DNA from: an uncultured Oxalobacter sp.
GTDB lineage: Bacteria; Pseudomonadota; Gammaproteobacteria; Burkholderiales; Burkholderiaceae_D
Length of the DNA stretch: 23,333 bases
Assembly (NCBI GenBank): GCA_905202055.1
Contig: CAJKQK010000026.1
Location: 1-23,333 of the forward strand
Direction of reading: 5' to 3'
In this document: positions 7,381 to 15,483 of the stretch, one piece after another
How positions within the stretch are numbered: the first letter of the stretch is position 1
Layout of the letters: each line of letters begins with the position of its first letter
Notes under the pieces: generated by a model
Seen by the model: only the letters and a program-made list of their open reading frames with translations
The model's database searches: none
What the model was told of the DNA's origin: nothing
Position numbers and translations under genes: made by a program

Positions 7381-9333
7381 TTACTCTGACAATTCTTCTT
7401 CGTTTTCGTCTGACGCCGTTTCATCGACATTTTCCGTCACATCAAGAAGTCGTGCCTCGACAGACAGATCGATTTCATCCCAACGTATCAGGTCGATCCT
7501 TACCTGCGTTCCACGTGCCAGCGGACGCATTCCCGGCATGGCGATGGTCAATGGAATATCGACAAGGCGAAGCATCTCATCCCTGATGACAACTGCTTCT
7601 GTCTGTTTGACATTATTTTGAGAGAGCCATCGCAAACACCAGTAACGTTCCATTTTCGACTGGAATTCGCCATATGCGTTATAAACAGAATCAAACGCAC
7701 TGACAATAGCGAATAAATTGGCATCTTTAGGTTTGAAAGGTGCAGACAATGGGGCAGTGACCCCATAATTGACGCATGCCAGAATCTGCCACTGATTAAC
7801 AAGATCCGTATAACGCCGCAAAGGTGAGGTACACCATGCATACTGGTCAACACCCAACCCCTGATGAGGCGCCGCATGCGTGACCATTTTTACCTGCATG
7901 CGATTCAGCCAGCTGCCCGATCCCCCCCCCTGACTCCTGTAGATTCCGGGAATACCATGTTCATGCAGCAGCTTTCCCCATGTACTGTTGGCGAAAATCA
8001 TCAGTTCTGCCACGATTTTGTCCAGCGGTGCGGTTCGTTTGCGGCGTTCGATTGTGACGATATTGTTTTCATCCACATAGAAGTTGAAATCGACACGATT
8101 ATTCTGCTCGGGCTTCAAACCGAAACCCTCGCGCTTTTCCATTCGTTTTTTCTCGAAAACCTGAGAACAATGCCATAAAACAGCAATATCGCCTTTATGC
8201 GGGTACTCTCCCTCGCCTTTTTCAAGGCTTTCAACCGTTATCAGGCTGTCGAGGTCGTTATGACGGAGGTTTTCGGCAACACGGATCATTTCAGCCCGTG
8301 TTTCCGTTTCAATAACCGACCAGTCCTGTGGGTTCAGTGTCGCATACAGGCTCATCGCCGGACGCTTCTCACCGGCACCAAGAGTGAACACGTTGACAAG
8401 TTCGTCCGGCAGCATGGTGATTTTGTCACCTGGAATGTAAACCGTCGAAAGGCGTTTCTTGGCGATCTCATCCAGTGAATCGTCCGGTTTCATGCCCAAA
8501 GCCGGTGCGGCGATGTGAATACCGATACGGATGTTCCCATCAGCCAGTCTGGTCACTGAAAAAGCATCGTCAATTTCAGTAGTGGTGATATCGTCAATGG
8601 AAAAGGCGTTAACCTCGGTTTCAGGTAACTCCAGGGCCATATCAGGAATATCGATTTTCGGAAACCGGGTTCCCTTGGGGAAATTTTCAAACAGAAACCG
8701 TGCCAGATGCAATTCTTTCGGATTGCTTATCCCACCCAGATCAAGCAACAGACGTTCCGGGGAGATATGCAACTCGTCACAAGCGGCAAGCAATGCCTTG
8801 TATTCGATACTGTTTTTATCAGGCTTGCATAAAAGGGCCACGGCATTCGTCCTGATCGGATCTGGCAGACGTCCCTGTACCAACTCGTCAATGTATTGTT
8901 GCTGAATAATTGCCTGTTGCCGTTTTTTTTCCAGGCCAGCCAACGCTGCCTGCAAGGATTTTTCAGGGGCGGCCTTATAACGACCTTTTCCTTTTTTATA
9001 AAAATAGATGGGCGCCGAATGCAATCGGAGCAATAAACCCGCGGCTTCTTCAGGCTTCGGATCGTGACCGAAATATTCCCTGCCGAGATCCTGATAACCA
9101 AATTCATTTTCTCCGGCCACTTCCCACAAAAAATCCAGATCGATCTCTTCCGATACAAGAGAAGCTTCCGAAATCAGTTCAGCAGGCTCATGCGAGCTGA
9201 ACTGGAACAACACATCCTTTGCACGAACCTTTGTTCGCTTGCCTCCGGGCAACTCGACCTGAAAGGCCTCTCCGACCTGATTCAGGATACCGCCCGTTTT
9301 AAATTCACCGGATTCTTCAAAAAATAAATTCAT
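7381..9333 (-). CDS. RNB-domain exoribonuclease (RNase II/R superfamily)
   Basis: This is a 3'-to-5' processive RNA exonuclease by family. The 650-residue protein has a small N-terminal domain, a central RNB catalytic domain and a short C-terminal part. The metal-binding acidic cluster is SIDDITTTEIDDAF, residues 245-258, with Asp247, Glu253, Asp255 and Asp256. The position of E. coli RNase II Asp207 is Glu here. The conserved C-terminal RNB arginine region is CTSPLRRYTDLVNQW. It is about the length of RNase II (644 aa) and shorter than RNase R, with no long basic tail. N-terminal cold-shock folds are not obvious. It sits between the yqiA-like and tonB genes on the same strand, 39 and 80 bases away. 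Confidence 0.88.
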   Translation of the reverse strand: MNLFFEESGEFKTGGILNQVGEAFQVELPGGKRTKVRAKDVLFQFSSHEPAELISEASLVSEEIDLDFLWEVAGENEFGYQDLGREYFGHDPKPEEAAGLLLRLHSAPIYFYKKGKGRYKAAPEKSLQAALAGLEKKRQQAIIQQQYIDELVQGRLPDPIRTNAVALLCKPDKNSIEYKALLAACDELHISPERLLLDLGGISNPKELHLARFLFENFPKGTRFPKIDIPDMALELPETEVNAFSIDDITTTEIDDAFSVTRLADGNIRIGIHIAAPALGMKPDDSLDEIAKKRLSTVYIPGDKITMLPDELVNVFTLGAGEKRPAMSLYATLNPQDWSVIETETRAEMIRVAENLRHNDLDSLITVESLEKGEGEYPHKGDIAVLWHCSQVFEKKRMEKREGFGLKPEQNNRVDFNFYVDENNIVTIERRKRTAPLDKIVAELMIFANSTWGKLLHEHGIPGIYRSQGGGSGSWLNRMQVKMVTHAAPHQGLGVDQYAWCTSPLRRYTDLVNQWQILACVNYGVTAPLSAPFKPKDANLFAIVSAFDSVYNAYGEFQSKMERYWCLRWLSQNNVKQTEAVVIRDEMLRLVDIPLTIAMPGMRPLARGTQVRIDLIRWDEIDLSVEARLLDVTENVDETASDENEEELSE

Positions 9334-9372
9334 TCACCGCTCTATTCAATACGCAAACTTGATATATGGCAC

Positions 9373-9966
9373 TCAGCTTATGTTCGGCCGCGATCTTTCA
9401 ATTCTACAAAAAGAAAGCACATTATCGAGATATTCCTCAAAATCGGACAATCCATGATCACTCCCGTCAATGACAGTCTGGTTTGCCCCCTCATAATGCT
9501 CCACCATCATCCGCCAGTCGAGCAATGCATCCCCTTTGGCCGCAATCAGCATATATCTTAGCGGGTTCGTGATTTTCCTTACCTGAATCGAATGCAATTC
9601 CTTTTCATACCGCTCAACAAATTCAAGCCATTCCCGTACCCTGAGGTCACTTCTATCAGGACTGTCTCCCAGTATCTTTATGTTCCATGGATCGATCACA
9701 GGATTCAGCATGACAGCACGACACTGCAACTGCTCAGCAATCCAGTTGGCGTAATAACCTCCAAGGGATGAGCCGATCACTGTGAGCGACTCCGGGGGGC
9801 GATCCCTCACCAGGCCCAGAGCAATTGCGATCGATTTGGCTGGAGATGAAAGCAATTGAGGGCAAATATACTCTTTCTCATAATCCAGCGCCTTCAATCT
9901 GCCTTCAATAAGCTGTGCCTTGAAAGACTGGGGCGAAGACTGAAATCCATGCAAATACAAAATCAT
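9373..9966 (-). CDS. YqiA/YcfP-type alpha/beta-hydrolase (esterase)
   Basis: This small (197 aa) cytosolic hydrolase resembles E. coli YqiA, an esterase of unknown natural substrate. It opens MILYLHGFQSSPQSFKA, has the nucleophile elbow GSSLGGYYANW, an aspartate in KGDALLDWR and a histidine in DGSDHGLSDFEEYL, giving a complete Ser-Asp-His triad. Length matches the family. It lies nine bases downstream of mpl, so the two are almost certainly co-transcribed; this pairing could hint at an envelope-related ester substrate, which is speculation. The only start fitting the family is ATG 9966. Confidence 0.88.
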   Translation of the reverse strand: MILYLHGFQSSPQSFKAQLIEGRLKALDYEKEYICPQLLSSPAKSIAIALGLVRDRPPESLTVIGSSLGGYYANWIAEQLQCRAVMLNPVIDPWNIKILGDSPDRSDLRVREWLEFVERYEKELHSIQVRKITNPLRYMLIAAKGDALLDWRMMVEHYEGANQTVIDGSDHGLSDFEEYLDNVLSFCRIERSRPNIS

Positions 9967-9975
9967 GATGATTGC

Positions 9976-11361
9976 CTATTTTACGGATAACTTATCCAGT
10001 ATTTTCTGATGAATGCCGCCAAATCTGCCATTACTCATCACCAGAATGTGATCACCCGGTCGCGCAACAAGTACGATTTTATCGACAAGCGTGTCGATAT
10101 CGCTGAACGCTTTTGCCTTGTCGCCCAATGACGACAACGCCTGTTCCAGATCCCAGCCAAGGCCATTCTTTCCTCCATCGGCACCATAAGCAAAGACCAT
10201 ATCCGCCTCTTGCAGGCTTTGCGGCAAAGCCTGCTTCATGACACCGAGTTTCATGGTATTGGAGCGTGGCTCAAGTACCGCGAGAATACGTTGTCCAGGC
10301 TGGAGCGCCGTTTTCTTTTTCAAGCCGGCAATCGTGGTGGCAATGGCCGTAGGATGATGGGCAAAGTCGTCATAAACGGTTATACCACCGACGTTTCCAC
10401 GACATTCCATGCGCCTCTTGACATTTTTGAATCGTGATAACGAATCGATGGACTGTTCGGGCCGAACCCCGACATGTCGTGCTGCCGCAATGGCAGCCAG
10501 TGCATTGAGACGGTTATGCTCGCCGGTCAATTCCCAATGAACGGTTCCCTGATACTGTCCATCGAAAAATACATCGAAATCGCCGTTATCCTTCTCGATC
10601 ATCGACCATGAATCTTTTGCTTCATCGCCAAACCATTCCTTTTCACTCCAGCATCCCCGTTCGACTACCCGTTCCAGTGCCGGTTCACGATTATTGACGA
10701 TCAGGCGACCGTTTCCCGCCACCGTTCTCACCAGATGATGAAATTGTGTTTCGATGGCCGAAATATCGGAAAAAATGTCTGCATGATCGTATTCCAGATT
10801 GTTCAGAATGGCCGTTTTTGGCCGATAGTGGACGAACTTGCTTCTTTTATCAAAGAATGCGGTGTCGTATTCGTCCGCCTCGATGACAAAAAAAGAAGAG
10901 TCCTTTTCGCCATGCAGTCGTGCAGAAATGCCGAAATTCAATGGAACACCACCAATCAGAAAACCGGGGGAATATCCTGCATCCTCAAGTATCCATGCCA
11001 ACATGGAAGTCGTCGTCGTTTTGCCATGCGTACCCGCCACGCCGAGAACCCATTTATCGTTTAAAATATGTTCGCCAATCCATTGCGGGCCTGAAACATA
11101 AGGAAGCCCACGATTCAAAATGGCTTCCATGAGCGGATTGCCTCTTGAAACGACATTTCCTATAACAAACAAATCCGGTTTCAATTCGATCTGTTCTTCA
11201 TCATATCCATTGATCAGTTCAATACCCTGTTCCTGCAATTGCGTACTCATTGGCGGATAGACATTCGCATCGCAACCGGTTACTGTATGCCCTGCCGCTT
11301 TTGCCAAAACAGCGACCCCGCCCATAAAGGTTCCGCAAATACCTAGGATATGAATATGCAT
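9976..11361 (-). CDS. mpl: UDP-N-acetylmuramate:L-alanyl-gamma-D-glutamyl-meso-diaminopimelate ligase
   Basis: Mpl re-attaches recycled murein tripeptide to UDP-MurNAc in the cytosol, feeding peptidoglycan recycling. The 461-residue protein is a Mur ligase. It has an N-terminal Rossmann domain beginning MHIHILGICGTFMGG, the ATP P-loop GVAGTHGKTTTTSML (108-122), the central domain with EADEYDTAFFDKRSKFVHYR, the substrate motif YDDFAHHPTAI, and a C-terminal domain with LEPRSNTMKLG. The FDKRSKFVHYRP and EPRSNTMK segments separate Mpl from MurC. It heads the long minus-strand run that ends with mtgA and is divergent from the gene at 11436 across 74 bases. Confidence 0.96.
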   Translation of the reverse strand: MHIHILGICGTFMGGVAVLAKAAGHTVTGCDANVYPPMSTQLQEQGIELINGYDEEQIELKPDLFVIGNVVSRGNPLMEAILNRGLPYVSGPQWIGEHILNDKWVLGVAGTHGKTTTTSMLAWILEDAGYSPGFLIGGVPLNFGISARLHGEKDSSFFVIEADEYDTAFFDKRSKFVHYRPKTAILNNLEYDHADIFSDISAIETQFHHLVRTVAGNGRLIVNNREPALERVVERGCWSEKEWFGDEAKDSWSMIEKDNGDFDVFFDGQYQGTVHWELTGEHNRLNALAAIAAARHVGVRPEQSIDSLSRFKNVKRRMECRGNVGGITVYDDFAHHPTAIATTIAGLKKKTALQPGQRILAVLEPRSNTMKLGVMKQALPQSLQEADMVFAYGADGGKNGLGWDLEQALSSLGDKAKAFSDIDTLVDKIVLVARPGDHILVMSNGRFGGIHQKILDKLSVK

Positions 11362-11435
11362 GATGCTTCGATCAAATAATAAATTCAGAAAATTTTAAAC
11401 GATACGCAAGAGTTTTCGCCGGGATTTACACAAAC

Positions 11436-12059
11436 ATGACAATCAACCGATTAATCGATATTGCCAATTTACGACAGGAAATCGCTATCGCCGCTGCACG
11501 CATGATAGCAGAGGAAGGAACGAGTTACGAAGTGGCCAAACGCAAGGCCGCTCGCCAGATACTGGGAAACAGCCGCATTACGGGAGAAATTCTGCCGGAC
11601 AATATGTCGGTCGAAAAAGAAGTCAAACTGTATAACGAACTCTTTCTTGCGGATTCCCAGCCGGCACGATTGTTGCACTTACGCACACTTTCACTGAAAT
11701 TAATGCAGGAACTTGAAGAGTTCAACCCATATATAACCGGTGCCATTCTAAATGGCACGGGAGGAGAACACAGCGACATCCATATACAGTTATTTACAGA
11801 TAACGTAAAAGATGTCGAGATTTTTCTTTTAAACAACGGCATTGATTTCGATGTGTCGGAATTGCCTCATTTTCGGGGAAACGGCCACACAATCGAAACG
11901 ATTCATTTCATGTGGCACGAAGAAATCGCCCATCTGTCGGTATATGAATCGGACGATATCCGCAAATCGGGCAAACTTTTTGGCTCAAATTTTTCCCGAA
12001 CAGATATCAATGGTTTGAGGCGGTTGATTATTCAAAGCACTCCGTCTGAAAAAGAATAA
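11436..12059 (+). CDS. Conserved protein with degenerate nucleotidyltransferase-like motif
   Basis: I do not know a function for this 207-residue protein. The N-terminal helix RQEIAIAAARMIAEEG and the segment VAKRKAARQILG look like a family that I recall as conserved in beta- and gammaproteobacteria. Residues 102-121, GAILNGTGGEHSDIHIQLFT, resemble the G-S-x10-S-D-I-D motif of minimal nucleotidyltransferases, but the second aspartate is His115 and the GS pair is NG. It would therefore probably lack the metal centre. The remainder is mixed alpha/beta with no membrane span or signal peptide. It is divergent from mpl, and aroQ follows after 90 bases. Some databases give relatives a ligase name that the sequence does not support. 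Confidence 0.75.
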   Translation: MTINRLIDIANLRQEIAIAAARMIAEEGTSYEVAKRKAARQILGNSRITGEILPDNMSVEKEVKLYNELFLADSQPARLLHLRTLSLKLMQELEEFNPYITGAILNGTGGEHSDIHIQLFTDNVKDVEIFLLNNGIDFDVSELPHFRGNGHTIETIHFMWHEEIAHLSVYESDDIRKSGKLFGSNFSRTDINGLRRLIIQSTPSEKE

Positions 12060-12149
12060 TTTTTAATATTTCCGGCGTTTTTCCTTGCCTCTTTACGACA
12101 TTTGACGGCAAAATGCTGAAAATCCAATTAAAAGCAACTTTAACAAGCC

Positions 12150-12584
12150 ATGGCAAAAAACATTCTTCTGCTGAACGGCCCGAATCTGAATCTGCTTGGT
12201 ACACGCGAACCGGACATTTATGGAAAAACGACTCTGGATGATATTGTTACGTCCGCCAAAACCCAGGTTGAAACGGCCGGCGGCCAATTTGCCAGCTTTC
12301 AAAGCAATCACGAAGGTGACCTGATCGATCGCATTCATCAGGCCCGTACCGAAAATATCGATGCCATTGTCATTAACCCGGGCGGATTGACTCATACAAG
12401 CGTTTCATTAAGAGATGCCCTGTCGGGAGTCGCGATTCCCTTTTATGAGGTTCATATCTCTAACATCCATCAACGTGAACCTTTCCGTCATCATTCTTTT
12501 CTATCTTCCATCGCAAAAGGTGTAATATGCGGACTGGGAGTGGATGGATACCGTATGGCTATCGAACACGCACTCAAATATTAA
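12150..12584 (+). CDS. aroQ: Type II 3-dehydroquinate dehydratase
   Basis: AroQ dehydrates 3-dehydroquinate to 3-dehydroshikimate, two steps before shikimate, as a cytosolic dodecamer. The 144-residue sequence contains every type II landmark: ILLLNGPNLNLLGTREPDIYG with the active-site tyrosine and lid arginine, FQSNHEGDLIDRIH, VINPGGLTHTSVSLRDAL, and EVHISNIHQREPFRHHS with the catalytic histidine. Length is typical. The start ATG 12150 is fixed by homology, with no strong ribosome binding site in front. It is followed by accB after 35 bases, a pairing common in proteobacteria, so aroQ, accB and accC probably form one transcript. Confidence 0.97.
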   Translation: MAKNILLLNGPNLNLLGTREPDIYGKTTLDDIVTSAKTQVETAGGQFASFQSNHEGDLIDRIHQARTENIDAIVINPGGLTHTSVSLRDALSGVAIPFYEVHISNIHQREPFRHHSFLSSIAKGVICGLGVDGYRMAIEHALKY

Positions 12585-12619
12585 TTACCAACATTTAACA
12601 GCATTTTTGCGGGATTTCT

Positions 12620-13099
12620 ATGGATTTACGTAAATTAAAGACCTTGATCGACCTCGTTGCCGAATCCGACATAGCCGAACTTGAGGTAACGGAAGGTGAA
12701 AGCAAAGTTCGCATTGCCAAGAACTCTGCCGTACAGGGACAGCAATATGTCATGCAGGCACCTGCCGTCATGCCACAACAATATATGCAAGCCCCTGCAG
12801 GCATGCCACAAAACGTAGTCGCTCCTGTTGTAGCAGAAGTTACTGCCGAAAGCGCCATCCTGGAAGGTCATGTCGTGAAATCGCCGATGGTAGGAACCTT
12901 CTACAGTGCGCCGGCTCCGGGAAATCCGTCTTACGTTGAAGTGGGTTCTCCAGTCAAACAAGGCGATACGCTTTGCATTATTGAAGCAATGAAGCTCCTG
13001 AATGAAATCGAAGCAGAGGCCTCAGGCGTTATCAAACAGATTCTTGTAGAAAATGGCGAACCTGTCGAATTCGGCCAACCTCTGTTTGTTATTGGTTAA
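12620..13099 (+). CDS. accB: Biotin carboxyl carrier protein of acetyl-CoA carboxylase
   Basis: AccB carries carboxybiotin between the carboxylase AccC and the transferase AccAD for malonyl-CoA synthesis. The 159-residue protein has an N-terminal helix for AccC contact, a flexible Gln/Pro/Ala/Met linker (about 40-80) and a biotinyl domain. The domain has the thumb-bearing segment KSPMVGTFYSAPAPG and the biotinylation site EAMKLLNEIE with Lys125. The linker contains a two-copy repeat, MQAPAVMPQQY then MQAPAGMPQN (33-base unit from 12752). The start ATG 12620 has GGGA eight bases upstream. accC follows after 72 bases. Confidence 0.97.
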   Translation: MDLRKLKTLIDLVAESDIAELEVTEGESKVRIAKNSAVQGQQYVMQAPAVMPQQYMQAPAGMPQNVVAPVVAEVTAESAILEGHVVKSPMVGTFYSAPAPGNPSYVEVGSPVKQGDTLCIIEAMKLLNEIEAEASGVIKQILVENGEPVEFGQPLFVIG

Positions 13100-13119
13100 A
13101 TACGGTTAATTTTGGTTAA
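13094..13119 (+). repeat. Three GGTTAA repeats at exact 10-base spacing
   Basis: GGTTAA occurs at 13094-13099, 13104-13109 and 13114-13119. The outer copies are part of an 11-base repeat TTGGTTAAATA (13092-13102 and 13112-13122). The first copy contains the accB stop codon; the others lie in the accB-accC spacer. The 10-base period is one helical turn, which would place the copies on one face of the DNA. It may bind a protein, or be a short tandem duplication. Confidence 0.45.
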
Positions 13120-13171
13120 ATAAGCTCTAATTACCGTTATTTTCGATTTACGGAACAATCGCCACCAAATT

Positions 13172-14533
13172 ATGTTTGAAAAAATACTTATCGCCAATCG
13201 CGGTGAAATTGCGCTGCGTATCCAGCGTGCCTGCCGCGAACTGGGTATAAAAACTGTCGTCGTCCATTCTGAAGCGGATCGTGAAGCAAAATACGTGAAA
13301 CTTGCCGATGAATCCGTTTGTATTGGGCCAGCCTCTTCGGCACAAAGTTATTTGAATATGCCAGCCATTATCAGTGCGGCTGAAGTTACTGATGCAGAAG
13401 CAATTCACCCTGGCTATGGTTTCCTGTCCGAAAATGCCGACTTCGCTGAACGCGTCGAAAAATCCGGTTTTGTTTTCATTGGCCCCCGTTCGGAATCCAT
13501 CAGGGTCATGGGCGATAAAGTCAGCGCCAAACAAACCATGATCAAGGCGGGAATTCCGTGTGTACCGGGCTCGGAAGGGGCGTTGCCGGACGATCCGCAG
13601 GAAATTATCGCTACTGCACGCAGAATCGGATTTCCTGTCATTATCAAGGCTGCCGGTGGTGGGGGCGGTCGCGGAATGCGTGTCGTTCATACCGAAGCTT
13701 CCCTGTTGAATGCCGTCACGATGACGAAAACCGAAGCGGGCGCCGCTTTCGGCAACCCCGAGGTTTACATGGAAAAATTCCTTGAAACCCCGCGCCATAT
13801 CGAAATTCAGGTCCTTGCCGATGACCACAAAAACGCCATCTGGCTTGGTGAACGCGACTGTTCAATGCAGCGGCGCCATCAAAAGGTTATCGAGGAAGCT
13901 CCAGCACCGGATATTCCACGCAGACTGATCGACCGTATCGGCGAACGCTGTGCCGATGCATGCAAGAAGATCGGATATCGTGGCGCCGGTACATTTGAGT
14001 TCCTGTATGAAAACGGGGAATTCTATTTCATCGAAATGAATACGCGCGTTCAGGTCGAACATCCGGTTACCGAACTGATTACCGGCGTTGATATCGTTCA
14101 GGAACAGATACGCATCGCAGCAGGCGAAAAACTGAGTTTCCGCCAGCGCGATATCCGTCTGATCGGCCACGCTATTGAATGCCGTATCAATGCGGAAGAT
14201 CCTTTCACGTTTATTCCATCGCCGGGTAAAATCACATCATGGCACGCACCTGGTGGTCCCGGCATGCGCGTGGATACACACGTTTATGCAGGATATCGTG
14301 TTCCTCCCTATTACGATTCCATGATCGGCAAAATTATTTCTTATGCTCCGACCCGTGATATGGCTATCCGCAGGATGCAGGTTGCCTTGACGGAAATGGT
14401 AGTGGAAGGCATTCAGACCAATCTGGCCCTTCATCGTGAATTGATGCATGACCCGAGCTTTATCAAAGGTGGCACCAACATTCATTATCTGGAGCAAAAA
14501 CTGGCTGAAATGTTTCCGGAAACCGAAAAATAA
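13172..14533 (+). CDS. accC: Biotin carboxylase subunit of acetyl-CoA carboxylase
   Basis: AccC uses ATP and bicarbonate to carboxylate the biotin on AccB. The 453-residue protein is full length. It has the N-terminal domain beginning MFEKILIANRGEIALRIQRA, the ATP-grasp domain with the glycine-rich loop IKAAGGGGGRGMRVV, the GERDCSMQRRHQKVIEEAPA segment, the catalytic loop IEMNTRVQVEHPVTE, and the C-terminal domain with HAIECRINAEDP. ATG 13172 is fixed by homology although no Shine-Dalgarno sequence is close. prmA follows 30 bases later, so the acc operon may continue into prmA. Confidence 0.97.
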   Translation: MFEKILIANRGEIALRIQRACRELGIKTVVVHSEADREAKYVKLADESVCIGPASSAQSYLNMPAIISAAEVTDAEAIHPGYGFLSENADFAERVEKSGFVFIGPRSESIRVMGDKVSAKQTMIKAGIPCVPGSEGALPDDPQEIIATARRIGFPVIIKAAGGGGGRGMRVVHTEASLLNAVTMTKTEAGAAFGNPEVYMEKFLETPRHIEIQVLADDHKNAIWLGERDCSMQRRHQKVIEEAPAPDIPRRLIDRIGERCADACKKIGYRGAGTFEFLYENGEFYFIEMNTRVQVEHPVTELITGVDIVQEQIRIAAGEKLSFRQRDIRLIGHAIECRINAEDPFTFIPSPGKITSWHAPGGPGMRVDTHVYAGYRVPPYYDSMIGKIISYAPTRDMAIRRMQVALTEMVVEGIQTNLALHRELMHDPSFIKGGTNIHYLEQKLAEMFPETEK

Positions 14534-14563
14534 ATAAACCGGTCAATCTGTCTGGAGCTTATA

Positions 14564-15475
14564 GTGAACTGGAATGAAGTTTTTGTAGAGGTCGCTTTTG
14601 ATGTAACGAACGCGTTTTCAGACGCTCTCATGAATGCAGGCGCCCTGTCTATTACTGTGGAAGATGCCGATCTGGGAACACCCGCAGAACAACCCCTGTT
14701 CGATGAACCCGGCGCAGATTCAAACGAATACGCATGGAAACGCAGCCGCATCATCGCTTTGCTTCCCGCAGACACTACTCCAAAAGATGTATTGCAGAAG
14801 GCAACAGAAGAAAGCGAATTAGCCGACGTTCCAGAATTTATTGTTCGCGAAGTGCCTGATGAAGACTGGGTTCGCGTCACCCAGTCTCAATTCGACCCGA
14901 TTCATATCGGGGAAAAAATCTGGATTGTGCCCAGCTGGCACGATATTCCGGATCAAAGCGGAATCGTTCTCGAGCTGGATCCCGGCCTTGCATTCGGGAC
15001 GGGATCTCACCCGACAACAAGGCTATGCCTTGAATGGCTCGAAAAAAACCTTAAAAAAGGGCCGTCTGTACTTGATTACGGGTGCGGTTCCGGTATTCTG
15101 GCGATTGCCGCCATCAAGCTGGGCGCCAGTCAGGTGACTGGTGTGGACATCGATCCACAATCGATTATCACGTCAACTGAAAACGCCGAACGCAATCATT
15201 GCCGCTTTTCGTGTCATCTGCCGGATGAGTTCACCTCTTTTGAACCTGACCGTCAATATGATATAGTCATTGCCAACATACTGGCCGGCCCATTGAAGAC
15301 GCTGACGAAAACCTTGACCGAACGAATCAGGAAAAACGGATCACTGGTTTTGTCCGGCATTCTTGAAGAGCAGGCCAATGATGTGATCGAGGCGTATGCC
15401 CCTTATATTAATTTGACGGTCTGGAAAAGCCATGAAGGATGGGTCGCTTTGTCAGGCCAACTTAACCGGCTTTGA
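14564..15475 (+). CDS. prmA: Ribosomal protein L11 methyltransferase
   Basis: PrmA trimethylates the N-terminus and lysines of ribosomal protein L11 using SAM. The 303-residue protein has an N-terminal substrate-recognition domain (MNWNEVFVEVAFDVTNAFSD onward), the PrmA-specific WVPSW-type segment WIVPSWHDIPDQ, the pair DPGLAFGTGSHPTT, the SAM loop VLDYGCGSGILAIAAIKLGA and motif IVIANILAGPLKTL. The start codon is GTG at 14564: GGAG lies at 14554-14557, six bases upstream, and homology begins there. Its stop is eight bases before the ATG I chose for the next gene. Confidence 0.96.
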   Translation: MNWNEVFVEVAFDVTNAFSDALMNAGALSITVEDADLGTPAEQPLFDEPGADSNEYAWKRSRIIALLPADTTPKDVLQKATEESELADVPEFIVREVPDEDWVRVTQSQFDPIHIGEKIWIVPSWHDIPDQSGIVLELDPGLAFGTGSHPTTRLCLEWLEKNLKKGPSVLDYGCGSGILAIAAIKLGASQVTGVDIDPQSIITSTENAERNHCRFSCHLPDEFTSFEPDRQYDIVIANILAGPLKTLTKTLTERIRKNGSLVLSGILEEQANDVIEAYAPYINLTVWKSHEGWVALSGQLNRL

Positions 15476-15483
15476 TCCCAAGC

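Noticed and set aside
12092..12150. Sigma70 promoter for aroQ-accBC
   Set aside because: TTGACG at 12102-12107 is a good -35 box, but no -10 box at 16-18 bases is better than about two matches, so I did not list it as a feature.
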